A DNA stretch of 64,000 bases, taken from NCBI GenBank assembly GCA_902625945.1, contig CACODG010000001.1, positions 62,001 to 126,000 on the forward strand, in the 5' to 3' direction. The notes below the pieces were generated by a model that saw only the letters and a program-made list of their open reading frames with translations, was not told where the DNA came from and did not search any database. This document shows, piece after piece, positions 25,637 to 34,038 of the stretch (position 1 is its first letter; the number at the start of each line of letters is the position of its first letter). Source of the stretch: an uncultured Pelagibacteraceae bacterium. Lineage in GTDB: Bacteria > Pseudomonadota > Alphaproteobacteria > Pelagibacterales > Pelagibacteraceae. The position numbers and the translations under genes are program-made.

Positions 25637-26742
25637 TCTCTTTCATCATACCTTTTATAGTTCTACTTACGGTTGTAGTATTTATTCACGAATACGGGCA
25701 TTATTATTATGCCAAAAAGTATGGTGTAGGAGTTACAGATTTTTCAATTGGCTTCGGCAAAGAATTATTTGGTTTTAATGACAAATCTGGAACCAGATGG
25801 AAATTTTGCGCAATTCCTCTAGGTGGATATGTAAAATTTTTTGGGGATAGAAATGTTTTTAGTCAAGCTGAACAAGAGGAGTTATTAAAAAAATATAGCA
25901 AAAAAGACCAAGAAAAATTATTTGTAGTTAAACCTTTATATCAAAGATCTATAATTGTAGCAGCTGGACCATTAGCAAATTTTTTATTAGCTATATTTAT
26001 ATTTGCATTCATTTATATGTTTGCGGGAAAAGATTTTACTCCTGCCCAAATACAAGAGGTACAGCTAGAAAGTCCTGCTGCAGAAGCAGGCATCAAGCCA
26101 GGAGATATTATTAAATCAATAAATAAAAAAGAGGTAAAAAGCATTATGGAAGTTTCTGCATTCATAAATTCCTCTTCTTCAGAAACAATAGATATTGGTA
26201 TTTTAAGAAATGACAATGAAATGACTTTTTCTGTAAAACCCAAGTTAATTAAAGGCGAGGACTCTTTGGGGAATAAAGCAAATAAAAAGATAATTGGTAT
26301 AAAAATAGCTCCTTTAAATGACGAAATAAATAAAGAAAGATTAGGCCCAGCAACAGCTCTATTTTATGCTTTTAAAGAGACTTGGTTTGTAATTGATGCA
26401 TCTTGGAATTTTATCATTTCCATGTTTAAAGGCACTGGGGACACCACGCAATTAGGAGGACCTATAAAAATCGCTAAAATTACGGGACAAGTAGCTAAAC
26501 TAGGCTTTATAGCTTTCCTGAGTATTATGGCATATATTTCAATCAGTCTTGGATTTATTAATTTATTGCCAATTCCAATGTTAGATGGGGGTCATTTGAT
26601 GTTTTATGCATTTGAGAAAGTATTAGGCAGACCTCTTACTCAAAAAACTCAAGAAGGGTTCTTTCGAATCGGTCTTTTTTTGCTTATTTCTTTAATGTTT
26701 TTTACAACATTTAATGATTTGAAAGATTTAGGCTTATTTTAA
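25624..26742 (+). CDS. rseP: RIP metalloprotease RseP (site-2 protease)
   Basis: This intramembrane zinc protease of 372 residues has the HEYGH active site at about residues 22-26 (VVVFIHEYGHYYYAKKYGVGV). A single PDZ domain holds SPAAEAGIKPGDIIKSINKKEV, and the second active-site motif is NLLPIPMLDGGHL near the C-terminus. It cleaves membrane-bound anti-sigma factors and remnant signal peptides. In many bacteria it sits beside bamA; here it is followed by the HU gene instead. The start overlaps the LysR gene end, so they may be co-transcribed. Confidence 0.95.
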   Translation: MEILISFIIPFIVLLTVVVFIHEYGHYYYAKKYGVGVTDFSIGFGKELFGFNDKSGTRWKFCAIPLGGYVKFFGDRNVFSQAEQEELLKKYSKKDQEKLFVVKPLYQRSIIVAAGPLANFLLAIFIFAFIYMFAGKDFTPAQIQEVQLESPAAEAGIKPGDIIKSINKKEVKSIMEVSAFINSSSSETIDIGILRNDNEMTFSVKPKLIKGEDSLGNKANKKIIGIKIAPLNDEINKERLGPATALFYAFKETWFVIDASWNFIISMFKGTGDTTQLGGPIKIAKITGQVAKLGFIAFLSIMAYISISLGFINLLPIPMLDGGHLMFYAFEKVLGRPLTQKTQEGFFRIGLFLLISLMFFTTFNDLKDLGLF

Positions 26743-26772
26743 GCCGTTTTTAGTGTTAAAAATATCAATAAA

Positions 26773-26809
26773 ATCAACACTTTTAAAGCCTACAATATAT
26801 AGTGTTGAT
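26773..26809. repeat. inverted repeat upstream of the HU gene
   Basis: A perfect nine-base inverted repeat, ATCAACACT (26773-26781) and AGTGTTGAT (26801-26809), is separated by 19 bases in the 139-base leader between rseP and the HU gene. It could be an operator or an RNA hairpin in the leader. No second copy is seen nearby, so the role is open. Confidence 0.4.
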
Positions 26810-26881
26810 ATTTACGTGAAACACCAAATTATTATTGATTTTACTAGTTTTTTGTTCAGATTAGAAAAAAAAGGGGCTAAA

Positions 26882-27157
26882 ATGAATAAAAAACAATTAG
26901 TAGCTAAAATATCGTCCACACTGGGTCAAAGCAAAGCTGATGCCGAGAGAACTTTTGATTCAATTACAACCATCATTTTAGATGCTTTAAAAAATGATGA
27001 CACTGTGAAGATCGCAGGCTTTGGTACTTACAAAGTAGCTAAAAGAAAAGCTAGAGTAGGAAGAAACCCTAGAACTGGTGAGTCAATACAAATAGCTGCA
27101 TCACAAAAGGTAAAATTTTTACCTGCTAAAAGCTTAAAAGAAATGTTTAACCGATAA
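26882..27157 (+). CDS. HU/IHF family DNA-binding protein
   Basis: The 91-residue histone-like protein bends and compacts DNA. It starts MNKKQLVAKISSTLGQSKAD, continues with the DTVKIAGFGTYKVAKRKARVGRNPRTGESI arm region that holds the DNA-clamping proline, and ends KFLPAKSLKEMF, all typical of HU. An open frame continues 43 codons upstream, but the real start is the ATG at 26882, which has a strong ribosome site (AAAAGGGGCT) before it. It is a single gene between the leader inverted repeat and a downstream hairpin. Confidence 0.95.
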   Translation: MNKKQLVAKISSTLGQSKADAERTFDSITTIILDALKNDDTVKIAGFGTYKVAKRKARVGRNPRTGESIQIAASQKVKFLPAKSLKEMFNR

Positions 27158-27166
27158 ACGTTTTAC

Positions 27167-27201
27167 TTAGCCCTTATTTGAAAGACTCAAATAAGGGCTA
27201 A
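27167..27201 (+). terminator. strong hairpin after the HU gene
   Basis: A perfect 15-base-pair stem (27167-27181 with 27187-27201; arms TTAGCCCTTATTTGA and its complement) closes a five-base loop AAGAC, ten bases after the HU stop. It is not followed by a run of T, so it may stabilise the message end or act as a weak terminator rather than a canonical one. Confidence 0.6.
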
Positions 27202-27290
27202 CTACTTGCAAAAACTGCATAGCTAAAAATAGGTCTTTTCAATTCTAAGAAATTAAAAAAAAATTATAAGGCTCTTAACAAAGGAGTTTT

Positions 27291-28586
27291 ATGAAAAAAT
27301 TATTTAATTATGTTGTTGTTATATTTGCTTTGTGCAGTGTATCAGCACCGACTTTCGCAGAGGCAGCTGTTTCTGAAGAAGGTCAATATATTTTTAATTC
27401 ACTAGCCTTTTATATCGGAGGAGTTTTGGTAGCTTTTATGGCTGCAGGTTTTTGTATGTTGGAGAGTGGATTAGTAACAAATAAAAGCGTTTCGACAATC
27501 GCAGCAAAAAATATAGGTAAATTTGCCCTTTGCTCAATCGTTTTTTTCTTATTTGGCTATCAAATGGCTTATGGGATCGATGAAGGTGGTTACATAGGTT
27601 CATTTAAAATGTGGTCCGACGAGAGTTCAGTAGGCGGAGATGTTAATTATTCTGGTAATGCAGACTGGTTCTTTCAAACTATGTTTGTTTGTGCAACAGT
27701 ATCAATTGTTTCAGGAGCAGTGGCTGAAAGAATAAAGATATGGCCTTTCTTTGTATTCGCAGTAATCATGTCTGGTTTCATCTATCCAATTTCAATGGGA
27801 TGGCAATGGGGTAAAGGTTGGTTATATACTGCTGGTTTTTCAGATTTTGCAGGATCAACTTTAGTCCATGCATGTGGAGGTGCAGCAGCACTCGCGGGTG
27901 TAATAGTTTTAGGTGCTAGAGCTGGAAGATTTACTGGATCTGGATCTAAAAGAGTTATGGTTCCTTTCGCAGCATCAAGTATTCCGCTTACTACTTTAGG
28001 CACTTTCCTTCTTTGGTTTGGTTGGTTCGGTTTTAACGGAATGAGTCAACTTGCAATGGGAACATTTGATGACGTAACAGCTATAAGTAAAATAGCTGTA
28101 AATACTCATTTAGCTGGAGCAGCCGGTACATTTGCTGGAGCCGCAGTAAGTCGTTTAATTGGAGGAAAAACAGACGTAATTATGATGTTAAACGGTGCAT
28201 TAGCAGGTTTAGTTGCAATTACTGCTGAGCCACTTACACCAAGTCCATTAGCTGCGATATTTATCGGAGCGATAGGTGCTATTATCATGTATTTCGGAAC
28301 AAAAATGTTAGAAGGATTCGGTTTAGATGATGTTGTAGGTGCTATCCCGGTTCACATGTTTGCAGGTATTTTTGGTACTTTAATAGTCCCTGCAACTAAT
28401 GGTGACACTTCTTTTGGAACTCAGTTTGTTGGAGTTTTTTCAGTAGTGTTATTTAGTTTCGTTCTCTCTTATGCGGTATTTGTAGCACTTAAAGCTACGA
28501 TAGGTTTAAGAGTAAGTAAAGAAGCTGAAAGGTTAGGAACTGATAAAGCTGAAATTGGCGTACAAGCTTACGCAATTAGAGATTAG
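27291..28586 (+). CDS. amt: ammonium transporter (Amt family)
   Basis: The 431-residue protein has a signal-like first helix ending APTFAEA, followed by the AAGFCMLESGLVTNKSVSTIAAKN core. It has the conserved GWLYTAGFSDFAGSTLVHACGGAAALAG segment, with a histidine of the twin-His site, and the later GLDDVVGAIPVHMFAGIFGTL second histidine. It conducts ammonium across the inner membrane. A clear ribosome site (AAAGGAG) precedes the ATG. No PII gene lies beside it. It is followed by a canonical terminator, so it is a single-gene unit. Confidence 0.95.
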   Translation: MKKLFNYVVVIFALCSVSAPTFAEAAVSEEGQYIFNSLAFYIGGVLVAFMAAGFCMLESGLVTNKSVSTIAAKNIGKFALCSIVFFLFGYQMAYGIDEGGYIGSFKMWSDESSVGGDVNYSGNADWFFQTMFVCATVSIVSGAVAERIKIWPFFVFAVIMSGFIYPISMGWQWGKGWLYTAGFSDFAGSTLVHACGGAAALAGVIVLGARAGRFTGSGSKRVMVPFAASSIPLTTLGTFLLWFGWFGFNGMSQLAMGTFDDVTAISKIAVNTHLAGAAGTFAGAAVSRLIGGKTDVIMMLNGALAGLVAITAEPLTPSPLAAIFIGAIGAIIMYFGTKMLEGFGLDDVVGAIPVHMFAGIFGTLIVPATNGDTSFGTQFVGVFSVVLFSFVLSYAVFVALKATIGLRVSKEAERLGTDKAEIGVQAYAIRD

Positions 28587-28618
28587 TAACTTATTTTATC
28601 CTCGTTTAATAAGTTATT

Positions 28619-28651
28619 AAAAAAAGGCCCGGTTACTCGGGCCTTTTTTTT
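28619..28651. terminator. bidirectional Rho-independent terminator
   Basis: A GC-rich stem GGCCCG/CGGGCC (28626-28631 with 28638-28643, loop GTTACT) is flanked by seven A on one side and eight T on the other, so it works on both strands. It ends the amt transcript and also the convergent minus-strand gene, whose stop codon lies at its edge. Confidence 0.92.
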
Positions 28652-29660
28652 ATTTTTTGTTTTGGTCCCAAATTTTTTTAACATCAATAAATGGAGATAT
28701 GCCAAATACAGAATTGATATTTGCACAATGAATAGCTAGGGATGGTATTGGTGAAAAACATGGGAATTCTTGATAAATATCGTGCAAAGGTTTTTCCCAT
28801 GGATCTATCCATTCCTTTCCCATAATTTCTAATTTAGAAAAGTATTTATTTATCAAATCTTTACTAGCCATAAAAGTTACCAAACTTTCCTGGACTAATC
28901 TCCAATGAAATCTTTCTCCTAAGAAAATTTTAGTATTTTCTGCTTTTGAGTATAAATAAGGATAATCAGAAGGTAATAATATTACCTCTCCAGAAAAAAT
29001 TGTGTAAAATTTTTCATAGGTTAAAATCATCTCTGAAATGGTATCTTGTGAATGCAAATAGTCATCTTCAACAAAATAAATTAAATCTGCATCTTCATTT
29101 TTTGCAATTAACAAAGAGTTATAAAAATTAGCCATGTTTGATAATTTTGCTTTTGAATATCCTTTAGTCTTATTTTTAAAATTATCTAAATTAATAGAAG
29201 AAAGTTTACTAGTAGCTTTAAAATTACTGAGAATTTCTTTAATTTTTTCTAAATCTTCTTGAGATGAGTTTGTATCAGTTACAATTATTTCAAATTTAAT
29301 ATTTTTAAATTTATCTATTGCAATGTTTGTAGACTTGATTATAGATCTTAAAGTTCTAAAGGTGTATTCATTTTTTTCACAATCAAAAATTCTTCTCTTA
29401 TTTTGATCCATAATCAATTCTGAGGTGCAAGTACGTAAAATAATTTTAAACGATTTTACTTTTTTTATTATATTCACTTGACCAAGAGGAATAGTAATTG
29501 ATTTCTTACCTTGATCACTTAACATTTCATTTAAATTTTTACCAAGTGTTGGAGAAGTAAAATTAGACTGATCAATAATTTCAAACCCTAAAATTCTGCA
29601 AATTTTGATAAAGATCTTTTTAAATAAATTGATTTTTTTTGTATTTTCTATTTTTTTCAT
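28650..29660 (-). CDS. glycosyltransferase-like protein
   Basis: The protein of about 336 residues shows a GT-A-like layout. An N-terminal lead is followed by KSFKIILRTCTSELIMDQ, NIKFEIIVTDTNSSQEDLEKI, an NFYNSLLIAKNEDADLIYFVEDDYLH segment with the EDD acidic motif that would bind a metal-nucleotide sugar, and a late EKPLHDIYQEFPCFSPIPSLAIHC. I infer an inverting sugar transferase for surface glycans, without family certainty. A TTG codon three codons upstream could also start it; I chose the ATG at 29660. It is divergent from the rhodanese gene. Confidence 0.65.
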   Translation of the reverse strand: MKKIENTKKINLFKKIFIKICRILGFEIIDQSNFTSPTLGKNLNEMLSDQGKKSITIPLGQVNIIKKVKSFKIILRTCTSELIMDQNKRRIFDCEKNEYTFRTLRSIIKSTNIAIDKFKNIKFEIIVTDTNSSQEDLEKIKEILSNFKATSKLSSINLDNFKNKTKGYSKAKLSNMANFYNSLLIAKNEDADLIYFVEDDYLHSQDTISEMILTYEKFYTIFSGEVILLPSDYPYLYSKAENTKIFLGERFHWRLVQESLVTFMASKDLINKYFSKLEIMGKEWIDPWEKPLHDIYQEFPCFSPIPSLAIHCANINSVFGISPFIDVKKIWDQNKK

Positions 29661-29698
29661 TGTGGTCAAATGTATATATTAGTTTATATTCTACTTCT

Positions 29699-30097
29699 AT
29701 GGCCATTAAATCTTCACAAAAATTAGTAGAGGAAGCAAATGAATCTATTGAAACAATTAGTCCAAAGGAAGTAAAGATTTTGTTGGAAAAAAATGAGATT
29801 ACTTTGATAGATGTTAGGGATATTAGAGAGCTTTGGAGAGACGGAACAATTGAAAATTCAAAACATATTCCTAGAGGCATGTTAGAATTTTGGTTAGATC
29901 CTAATAGCAGCTATTATCAAGAGAATAAGATAAAAGATTCCAAAAAAATGGTTTTTTTCTGCGCAATGGGTTTTAGATCTGCTCTAGCTACAAAAACTTT
30001 AGTTGATATGGGTTTTAAAAATGTAGCTAATGCTGATGGAGGGTTTGATGCTTTAAAAAATGCAGGACTTAAAGTAATTAAAAAAGAAAAAAAATAA
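29699..30097 (+). CDS. rhodanese-like domain protein
   Basis: The 132-residue single-domain protein has the rhodanese fold motifs ITLIDVRDIRELWRDGTIENSKHIPRGM and the active-site loop FFCAMGFRSALAT, with the catalytic cysteine in the CxxGxRS pattern. It probably carries sulfane sulfur. The start at 29699 follows the family; the frame stays open 20 codons upstream inside the region of the divergent gene's start. It is alone on the plus strand, with a DsbA-family gene facing it 1 base away. Its sulfur donor is unknown. Confidence 0.9.
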   Translation: MAIKSSQKLVEEANESIETISPKEVKILLEKNEITLIDVRDIRELWRDGTIENSKHIPRGMLEFWLDPNSSYYQENKIKDSKKMVFFCAMGFRSALATKTLVDMGFKNVANADGGFDALKNAGLKVIKKEKK

Positions 30098-30098
30098 T

Positions 30099-30686
30099 TT
30101 ATTTACTAGCCTCTTTTAACACAAACTCAATTCTATCTTGACCCCAAAATAACTTATTATTTGATACAAAAGTTGGAGCTCCAAAAATCCCTTTTTCATA
30201 AGCCTCACTTGTTTTCTTTCTAAGAGAGTCTTTTATTGATGAAGAGGTTGACCTTAAAACAAAGGTTTTAGGATTCACATTAAGGTTCTTTAACACTTTA
30301 TTAATAATATTATCATCATTCATATTTAAACCGTCTTGCCAGATAGCATCAAAAATGTTGTCAATATAATAACTTTTAAAATTATCTTCCTCGGCAACAA
30401 ATACACCGCGCATTAAATTTAAACTTCTTATTGGAAAATATGAATTAAACTTAAATTTTATATTATTTTTTTCAGCAATTAGTTTACAGTCTCTGATCAT
30501 ATGTTTTGCTTTTGCTGGTATAAAAGCAGGAGCCTTAATTCCATGTAAATTGTGTAAACCTCCTAAAAGGATTGGTCTATATTTTATTTTAATTGAAACT
30601 TTGTTTTCAATTTTTCTTATTTCTTTATGTGCAAGAAAAGAGTAGGGACTTATAAAGTCGAAATAAAAATCAAACGGTTTAATCAT
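30099..30686 (-). CDS. 2-hydroxychromene-2-carboxylate isomerase/DsbA family protein
   Basis: The 195-residue protein has the thioredoxin-like opening FDFYFDFISPYSFLAHKEI, where the catalytic serine SPYS replaces the DsbA cysteine pair. It continues with YRPILLGGLHNLHGIKAP and ends with GIFGAPTFVSNNKLFWGQDRIEFV, all typical of glutathione-dependent HCCA isomerases of the kappa GST group. The true substrate in this organism is not evident. I use the ATG at 30686, because the longer frame begins with TTG. It overlaps the upstream ABA4-like gene by 8 bases. Confidence 0.87.
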   Translation of the reverse strand: MIKPFDFYFDFISPYSFLAHKEIRKIENKVSIKIKYRPILLGGLHNLHGIKAPAFIPAKAKHMIRDCKLIAEKNNIKFKFNSYFPIRSLNLMRGVFVAEEDNFKSYYIDNIFDAIWQDGLNMNDDNIINKVLKNLNVNPKTFVLRSTSSSIKDSLRKKTSEAYEKGIFGAPTFVSNNKLFWGQDRIEFVLKEASK

Positions 30687-31149
30687 TGAAACTGATTTTT
30701 TTGGCAAAGAAAATTCTTATAAACCAATAAATCACTATTCCAACTGGACCAGAAAAATAAGTAAGAATAAGAGATGGAATAGTAACTATCTTAGGTATTA
30801 AATACTTTCTAGCGTCTCTTACAATCCAAGCTCCTGCAAATAAACTAATTGAGAGAAAATGAAGCCAGAAAATTAATAGCAAAATTTCATTTGCAAAAAT
30901 TGAATATAAACCATCTAGCCCTTTATACAGATCAAAACCATCGAAAATATTTTTTTCTAAATAAAGATTATAAACCAAATAAGAATAGGCAACTGCCAAA
31001 AGTAATGGTGTAATCACAGATTGTGCTAGAAAGTTTGTTAATCCATTATTAGGAGCAAAAATTAATAACAGCCAAAAAGGTACAACCCCCCAATTTGCTA
31101 TTAAATAAATATTCTCAAGGGTTATGTAAGCTAATAGATTATTTAACAT
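30679..31149 (-). CDS. ABA4-like (DUF4281) membrane protein
   Basis: The 156-residue protein has four hydrophobic segments and resembles the ABA4/DUF4281 family: LENIYLIANWGVVPFWLLLIFAPN at the start, the FANEILLLIFWLHFLSISLFAGAWIVRDARKY block and the FSGPVGIVIYWFIR end. In plants ABA4 is needed for neoxanthin formation; bacterial members have no settled role. It is first in a two-gene unit with the HCCA isomerase-like gene. A carotenoid link is only suggested by the family name. Confidence 0.78.
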   Translation of the reverse strand: MLNNLLAYITLENIYLIANWGVVPFWLLLIFAPNNGLTNFLAQSVITPLLLAVAYSYLVYNLYLEKNIFDGFDLYKGLDGLYSIFANEILLLIFWLHFLSISLFAGAWIVRDARKYLIPKIVTIPSLILTYFSGPVGIVIYWFIRIFFAKKISFND

Positions 31150-31175
31150 AAAAAATAATATAGTATATTAAAATT

Positions 31176-31736
31176 ATGAATCCCACATCAAATAAAAGTG
31201 ATTTTGAAGATCTGACTACAAATTTGAAAGATTTAGCTTACTCTTATCTTGAAAAGTATAATCCGTCAAAGCAACAACTCAAAGTTTATTTGCTCAAAAA
31301 ATATTTGTTAAAGATTAGAGGCACTAAGTCAAAAAAGGAGGTTACCACAATTATTGATGAAATAATTTTAAATTTAGAAAAAAATAAACTTTTAAATGAT
31401 GAAATGTATTCAGACTCAAAAGCCAGAATGTTTTTAAGAAGAGGCTATTCAATTAATAAAATCAATCAATCACTTAGAAGCAAAGGAATCGATGATAAAT
31501 TTGTAAAGCTATCAATTGAAAAAATCAAAGAAAAACAAATTGAGCCAGACTTTGTTTCTGCTTTAAAACTTTGCAAAAGAAGAAGGATAGGACCTTTGCG
31601 ACCAGAGAGTAATCGTGAATTGTTTTATAAAAAAGATATGGGCATTCTATCAAGAGGAGGATTTAGTTTTGATTTATCGAAACGCGTGCTAGATCTTGAT
31701 ACTAAAGAATTTAATAAATTAATTAAGATTATCTGA
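31176..31736 (+). CDS. recX: RecX family regulatory protein
   Basis: The 186-residue protein is built of three-helix repeats typical of RecX: LAYSYLEKYNPSKQQLKVYLLKK, then LNDEMYSDSKARMFLRRGYSINKINQSLRSKGI and a last repeat with RRIGPLRP. RecX binds RecA filaments and modulates recombination. recA is not adjacent here, unlike in many bacteria. Its end overlaps a small minus-strand gene by 18 bases. The family match is clear from the SKARxxxRRGxSxxxIxxxLRxKGI core. Confidence 0.85.
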   Translation: MNPTSNKSDFEDLTTNLKDLAYSYLEKYNPSKQQLKVYLLKKYLLKIRGTKSKKEVTTIIDEIILNLEKNKLLNDEMYSDSKARMFLRRGYSINKINQSLRSKGIDDKFVKLSIEKIKEKQIEPDFVSALKLCKRRRIGPLRPESNRELFYKKDMGILSRGGFSFDLSKRVLDLDTKEFNKLIKII

Positions 31737-31862
31737 TTTATTTTTTTTTTCTTCCTCAACTAAAATGTCTAATTTTCTTTTAAGAGCGTTTCTGACTAAA
31801 ATAAAAAATAATACTCCAAAAAAAGTCACTGAGAAAATTATAATTAATATAGTTTTAATCAT
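31719..31862 (-). CDS. small membrane-anchored protein, 47 residues
   Basis: A minus-strand frame gives one N-terminal hydrophobic helix (about residues 4-22), then a positively charged stretch (RNALKRKLD) and a highly charged tail (VEEEKKNKSDN). The layout fits a single-span anchor with a cytoplasmic coil. It overlaps the upstream cysQ-like gene by 8 bases, which supports coupled translation, and its end overlaps recX. No family is recognised. Confidence 0.58.
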   Translation of the reverse strand: MIKTILIIIFSVTFFGVLFFILVRNALKRKLDILVEEEKKNKSDNLN

Positions 31863-32634
31863 TTAAATTATTTGATCGTTTTATTAATAAGCTGGGATTT
31901 CTATAATCTTCTTTACCATATAAAAAGGGTTTTTCATCTAATGTTTTAATTATAGCACCTGCATTTTGAGCGACAGCATGACCTGCAGCATAATCCCACT
32001 CATTCGCTCTTTCTCTTGCAGCGTAGATATCAAACTCACCAGTTGCGATTACACAAAATTTATATGAGCTTGCCATTTTGACGATAGAAGTAACTTTAAA
32101 TTCTTTTAATTTATTCAAAATTATATCTGATGGTTTTATGACACTTGATAGAGCTACAATTTGATCTTTTGGCTGCTGTTTAACGCAGCTAATTTTTCTT
32201 ATATTATTTTTCTCAATTAAATAACTTTCCCCAGGTCCATAACTGTAGAACAGTCTTTCTTTTTTCGGAACACCTACAAGGCCAAGAACAGGCACTTTAT
32301 CTATCACCAAAGCAGCGTTCAGAGTATATTCGTCTTTACCAGCTATATATTCTTTTGTTCCATCGATAGGATCTATTAACCAAAAAATTTTGGACTTATT
32401 CTTTTTTTTTAAATCAACAGTTTCCTCAGAGACAATTGGTATATTTGGTGTAAGTTTAGAAATTTGATTGGAAATTAATTCATTAACTCTTAAGTCACCG
32501 TTGCTTACGGGAGATTTGTCATCTTTTATCTCAATTTTTAATCCTGTCTTATAAAGATTAACAGATTCTCTCCCTGCAAAATTAAAAGTTTCAATTAAGT
32601 TTTCTGCGAGTAATTTTAATTCAGATTTATTCAT
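31855..32634 (-). CDS. cysQ: 3'(2'),5'-bisphosphate nucleotidase CysQ-like
   Basis: The 259-residue inositol-monophosphatase-fold enzyme has the metal motifs PIVSEE and FWLIDPIDGTKEYIAGKDEYTLN, and the C-terminal EWDYAAGHAVAQNAGA. The DPIDGTKEFI-type motif with the long IAGKDEYT segment is typical of CysQ, which removes the 3' phosphate of PAP, a by-product of sulfotransfer. It differs clearly from the HisN-like protein at 14493. It sits between DUF3553 and a small membrane protein, overlapping each by 8 bases. Confidence 0.88.
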   Translation of the reverse strand: MNKSELKLLAENLIETFNFAGRESVNLYKTGLKIEIKDDKSPVSNGDLRVNELISNQISKLTPNIPIVSEETVDLKKKNKSKIFWLIDPIDGTKEYIAGKDEYTLNAALVIDKVPVLGLVGVPKKERLFYSYGPGESYLIEKNNIRKISCVKQQPKDQIVALSSVIKPSDIILNKLKEFKVTSIVKMASSYKFCVIATGEFDIYAARERANEWDYAAGHAVAQNAGAIIKTLDEKPFLYGKEDYRNPSLLIKRSNNLND

Positions 32635-32800
32635 TATCTACTTTTTCTAATTTAACATTTTCAATATTAATCACCTTTTTGCCGTAATTTTCAAAGTTCA
32701 CAGTGACTTTATTTCCAATTATTGATTGAACTTGTCCAAGACCCCATTCCATATTTGCAGGATTTTTAACATAATCACCTGGTTCAAAATCAATAAGCAT
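32627..32800 (-). CDS. DUF3553 family protein, 57 residues
   Basis: The short protein reads FEPGDYVKNPANMEWGLGQVQS, then IIGNKVTVNFENYGKKVINIE, matching DUF3553 (PGDxVxxPxxPEWGxGQVQSxxGxxVTVNFExxGKxxI). It forms a small SH3-like or CarD/UvrD-tudor-like beta barrel, by analogy with related domains on UvrD helicases. The family has no proven function. It starts 40 bases from the divergent mnmA start and overlaps the cysQ start by 8 bases. Confidence 0.85.
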   Translation of the reverse strand: MLIDFEPGDYVKNPANMEWGLGQVQSIIGNKVTVNFENYGKKVINIENVKLEKVDNE

Positions 32801-32840
32801 TATGGAAAATAATTAATAAATATATTATACACTTTAATCA

Positions 32841-33968
32841 ATGAATTCTCTAGGAATTAATAAACCTAAAAAAGAAACAAAAGTAGTCGTGGCAATGTCT
32901 GGAGGTGTCGACTCTTCAGTTGTTGCAGCTTTAATGAAAGAGGAAGGTTATGATGTCACGGGAATAACATTAAAATTATACGATGATGCAAAACAGTCTA
33001 AAGAAGGAAGGCAATGTTGTGCTGGTCAAGATATATTAGATGCAAAAAGAGTATCTGAAAAAATAAGTATTAATCATGAAATTTTATACTATCAAAAGAA
33101 ATTTAAATCAGAAGTTATCGACTCTTTTATAAATAGTTATGCTGCTGGGGAAACACCAATACCATGTGTTCAATGTAACCAAACTGTGAAATTCAGAGAT
33201 TTATTTAAATATGCAAAGGATTTAAAAGCTGATGCACTAATTACTGGTCATTATGTTTCTAGAGTTCACAATAATGGCCATGCAAGTATGTATAGAGCAA
33301 AAGATCATAACAGAGACCAGAGCTATTTTTTATTTAGTACTACTCAAGAACAACTTAATTATTTGAGATTTCCGTTAGGAGAAATTGATAAATCAGAGAC
33401 AAGATCTATTGCAAAAAAACTTAATTTAAATGTTGCAGAGAAGCCTGACAGTCAAGACATATGTTTTGTTCCAAATGGAGATTATAGCTCAGTGATAAAA
33501 AAATTTAGGCCAAGTTCATTTCAAAAAGGTAAAATAATTGATTTAACCGGCAAGGTAATAGGAGAACATGAAGGTATAATAAATTATACAATTGGCCAAA
33601 GAAAAGGTATCAAAATTTCAAGTGATAAACCTCTCTATGTAGTGAACATAAATGCAGACAATAATACAGTAATTGTTGGACGAAAAGAAAATTTAGAGAT
33701 TAAAGAAATTATATTACGAGAATTAAATATTTTAGCATCAGAAAAAGAATTCGATAAAAATATAAGTATAAAAGTCAGATCAACAGGTAAACTTTTAAAA
33801 GCAAAAATAAGCTTTTCAAATAATTTGGCTAAAGTGAATATCTTAGATAAGGAAACTGGAATTTCACCTGGTCAGGCGTGTGTTTTTTATTCAAGAGATG
33901 AGTTTGGGGATAAAGTTCTAGGCGGTGGTTGGATTGATAAGACTTTAAATAATTATTTATCCACTTAA
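32841..33968 (+). CDS. mnmA: tRNA-specific 2-thiouridylase MnmA
   Basis: MnmA thiolates uridine-34 in the anticodons of Lys, Glu and Gln tRNAs. The 375-residue protein has the PP-loop ATP site [15 protein letters not shown] near residue 18, the catalytic cysteine region [13 protein letters not shown], the second cysteine in [13 protein letters not shown] and the beta-barrel C-terminus ([10 protein letters not shown]). The length is normal. It is a single plus-strand gene, and a structured RNA region starts about 70 bases downstream. Confidence 0.96.
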   Translation: MNSLGINKPKKETKVVVAMSGGVDSSVVAALMKEEGYDVTGITLKLYDDAKQSKEGRQCCAGQDILDAKRVSEKISINHEILYYQKKFKSEVIDSFINSYAAGETPIPCVQCNQTVKFRDLFKYAKDLKADALITGHYVSRVHNNGHASMYRAKDHNRDQSYFLFSTTQEQLNYLRFPLGEIDKSETRSIAKKLNLNVAEKPDSQDICFVPNGDYSSVIKKFRPSSFQKGKIIDLTGKVIGEHEGIINYTIGQRKGIKISSDKPLYVVNINADNNTVIVGRKENLEIKEIILRELNILASEKEFDKNISIKVRSTGKLLKAKISFSNNLAKVNILDKETGISPGQACVFYSRDEFGDKVLGGGWIDKTLNNYLST

Positions 33969-34019
33969 TTAACAACGAATTTGAAGACACGCATTTGGTG
34001 ATTACTTTATTTTTTCAAA

Positions 34020-34025
34020 TATGAT
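34020..34025 (+). promoter_or_regulatory. putative -10 element of the 34 kb RNA
   Basis: The hexamer TATGAT lies 19 bases upstream of the first stable hairpin of the structured RNA, and transcription from it would start at about 34032. A poor -35 (TTGGTG, 33995-34000) is 19 bases further up. The element supports an independent transcript, though read-through from mnmA is possible. Confidence 0.4.
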
Positions 34026-34038
34026 TTAATCATTTTAA

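Noticed and set aside
26753-26881. Open frame extending the HU gene 43 codons upstream
   Set aside because: HU proteins start at MNKKQL, and a strong ribosome site lies directly before 26882. The upstream part holds an inverted repeat and looks like a leader.
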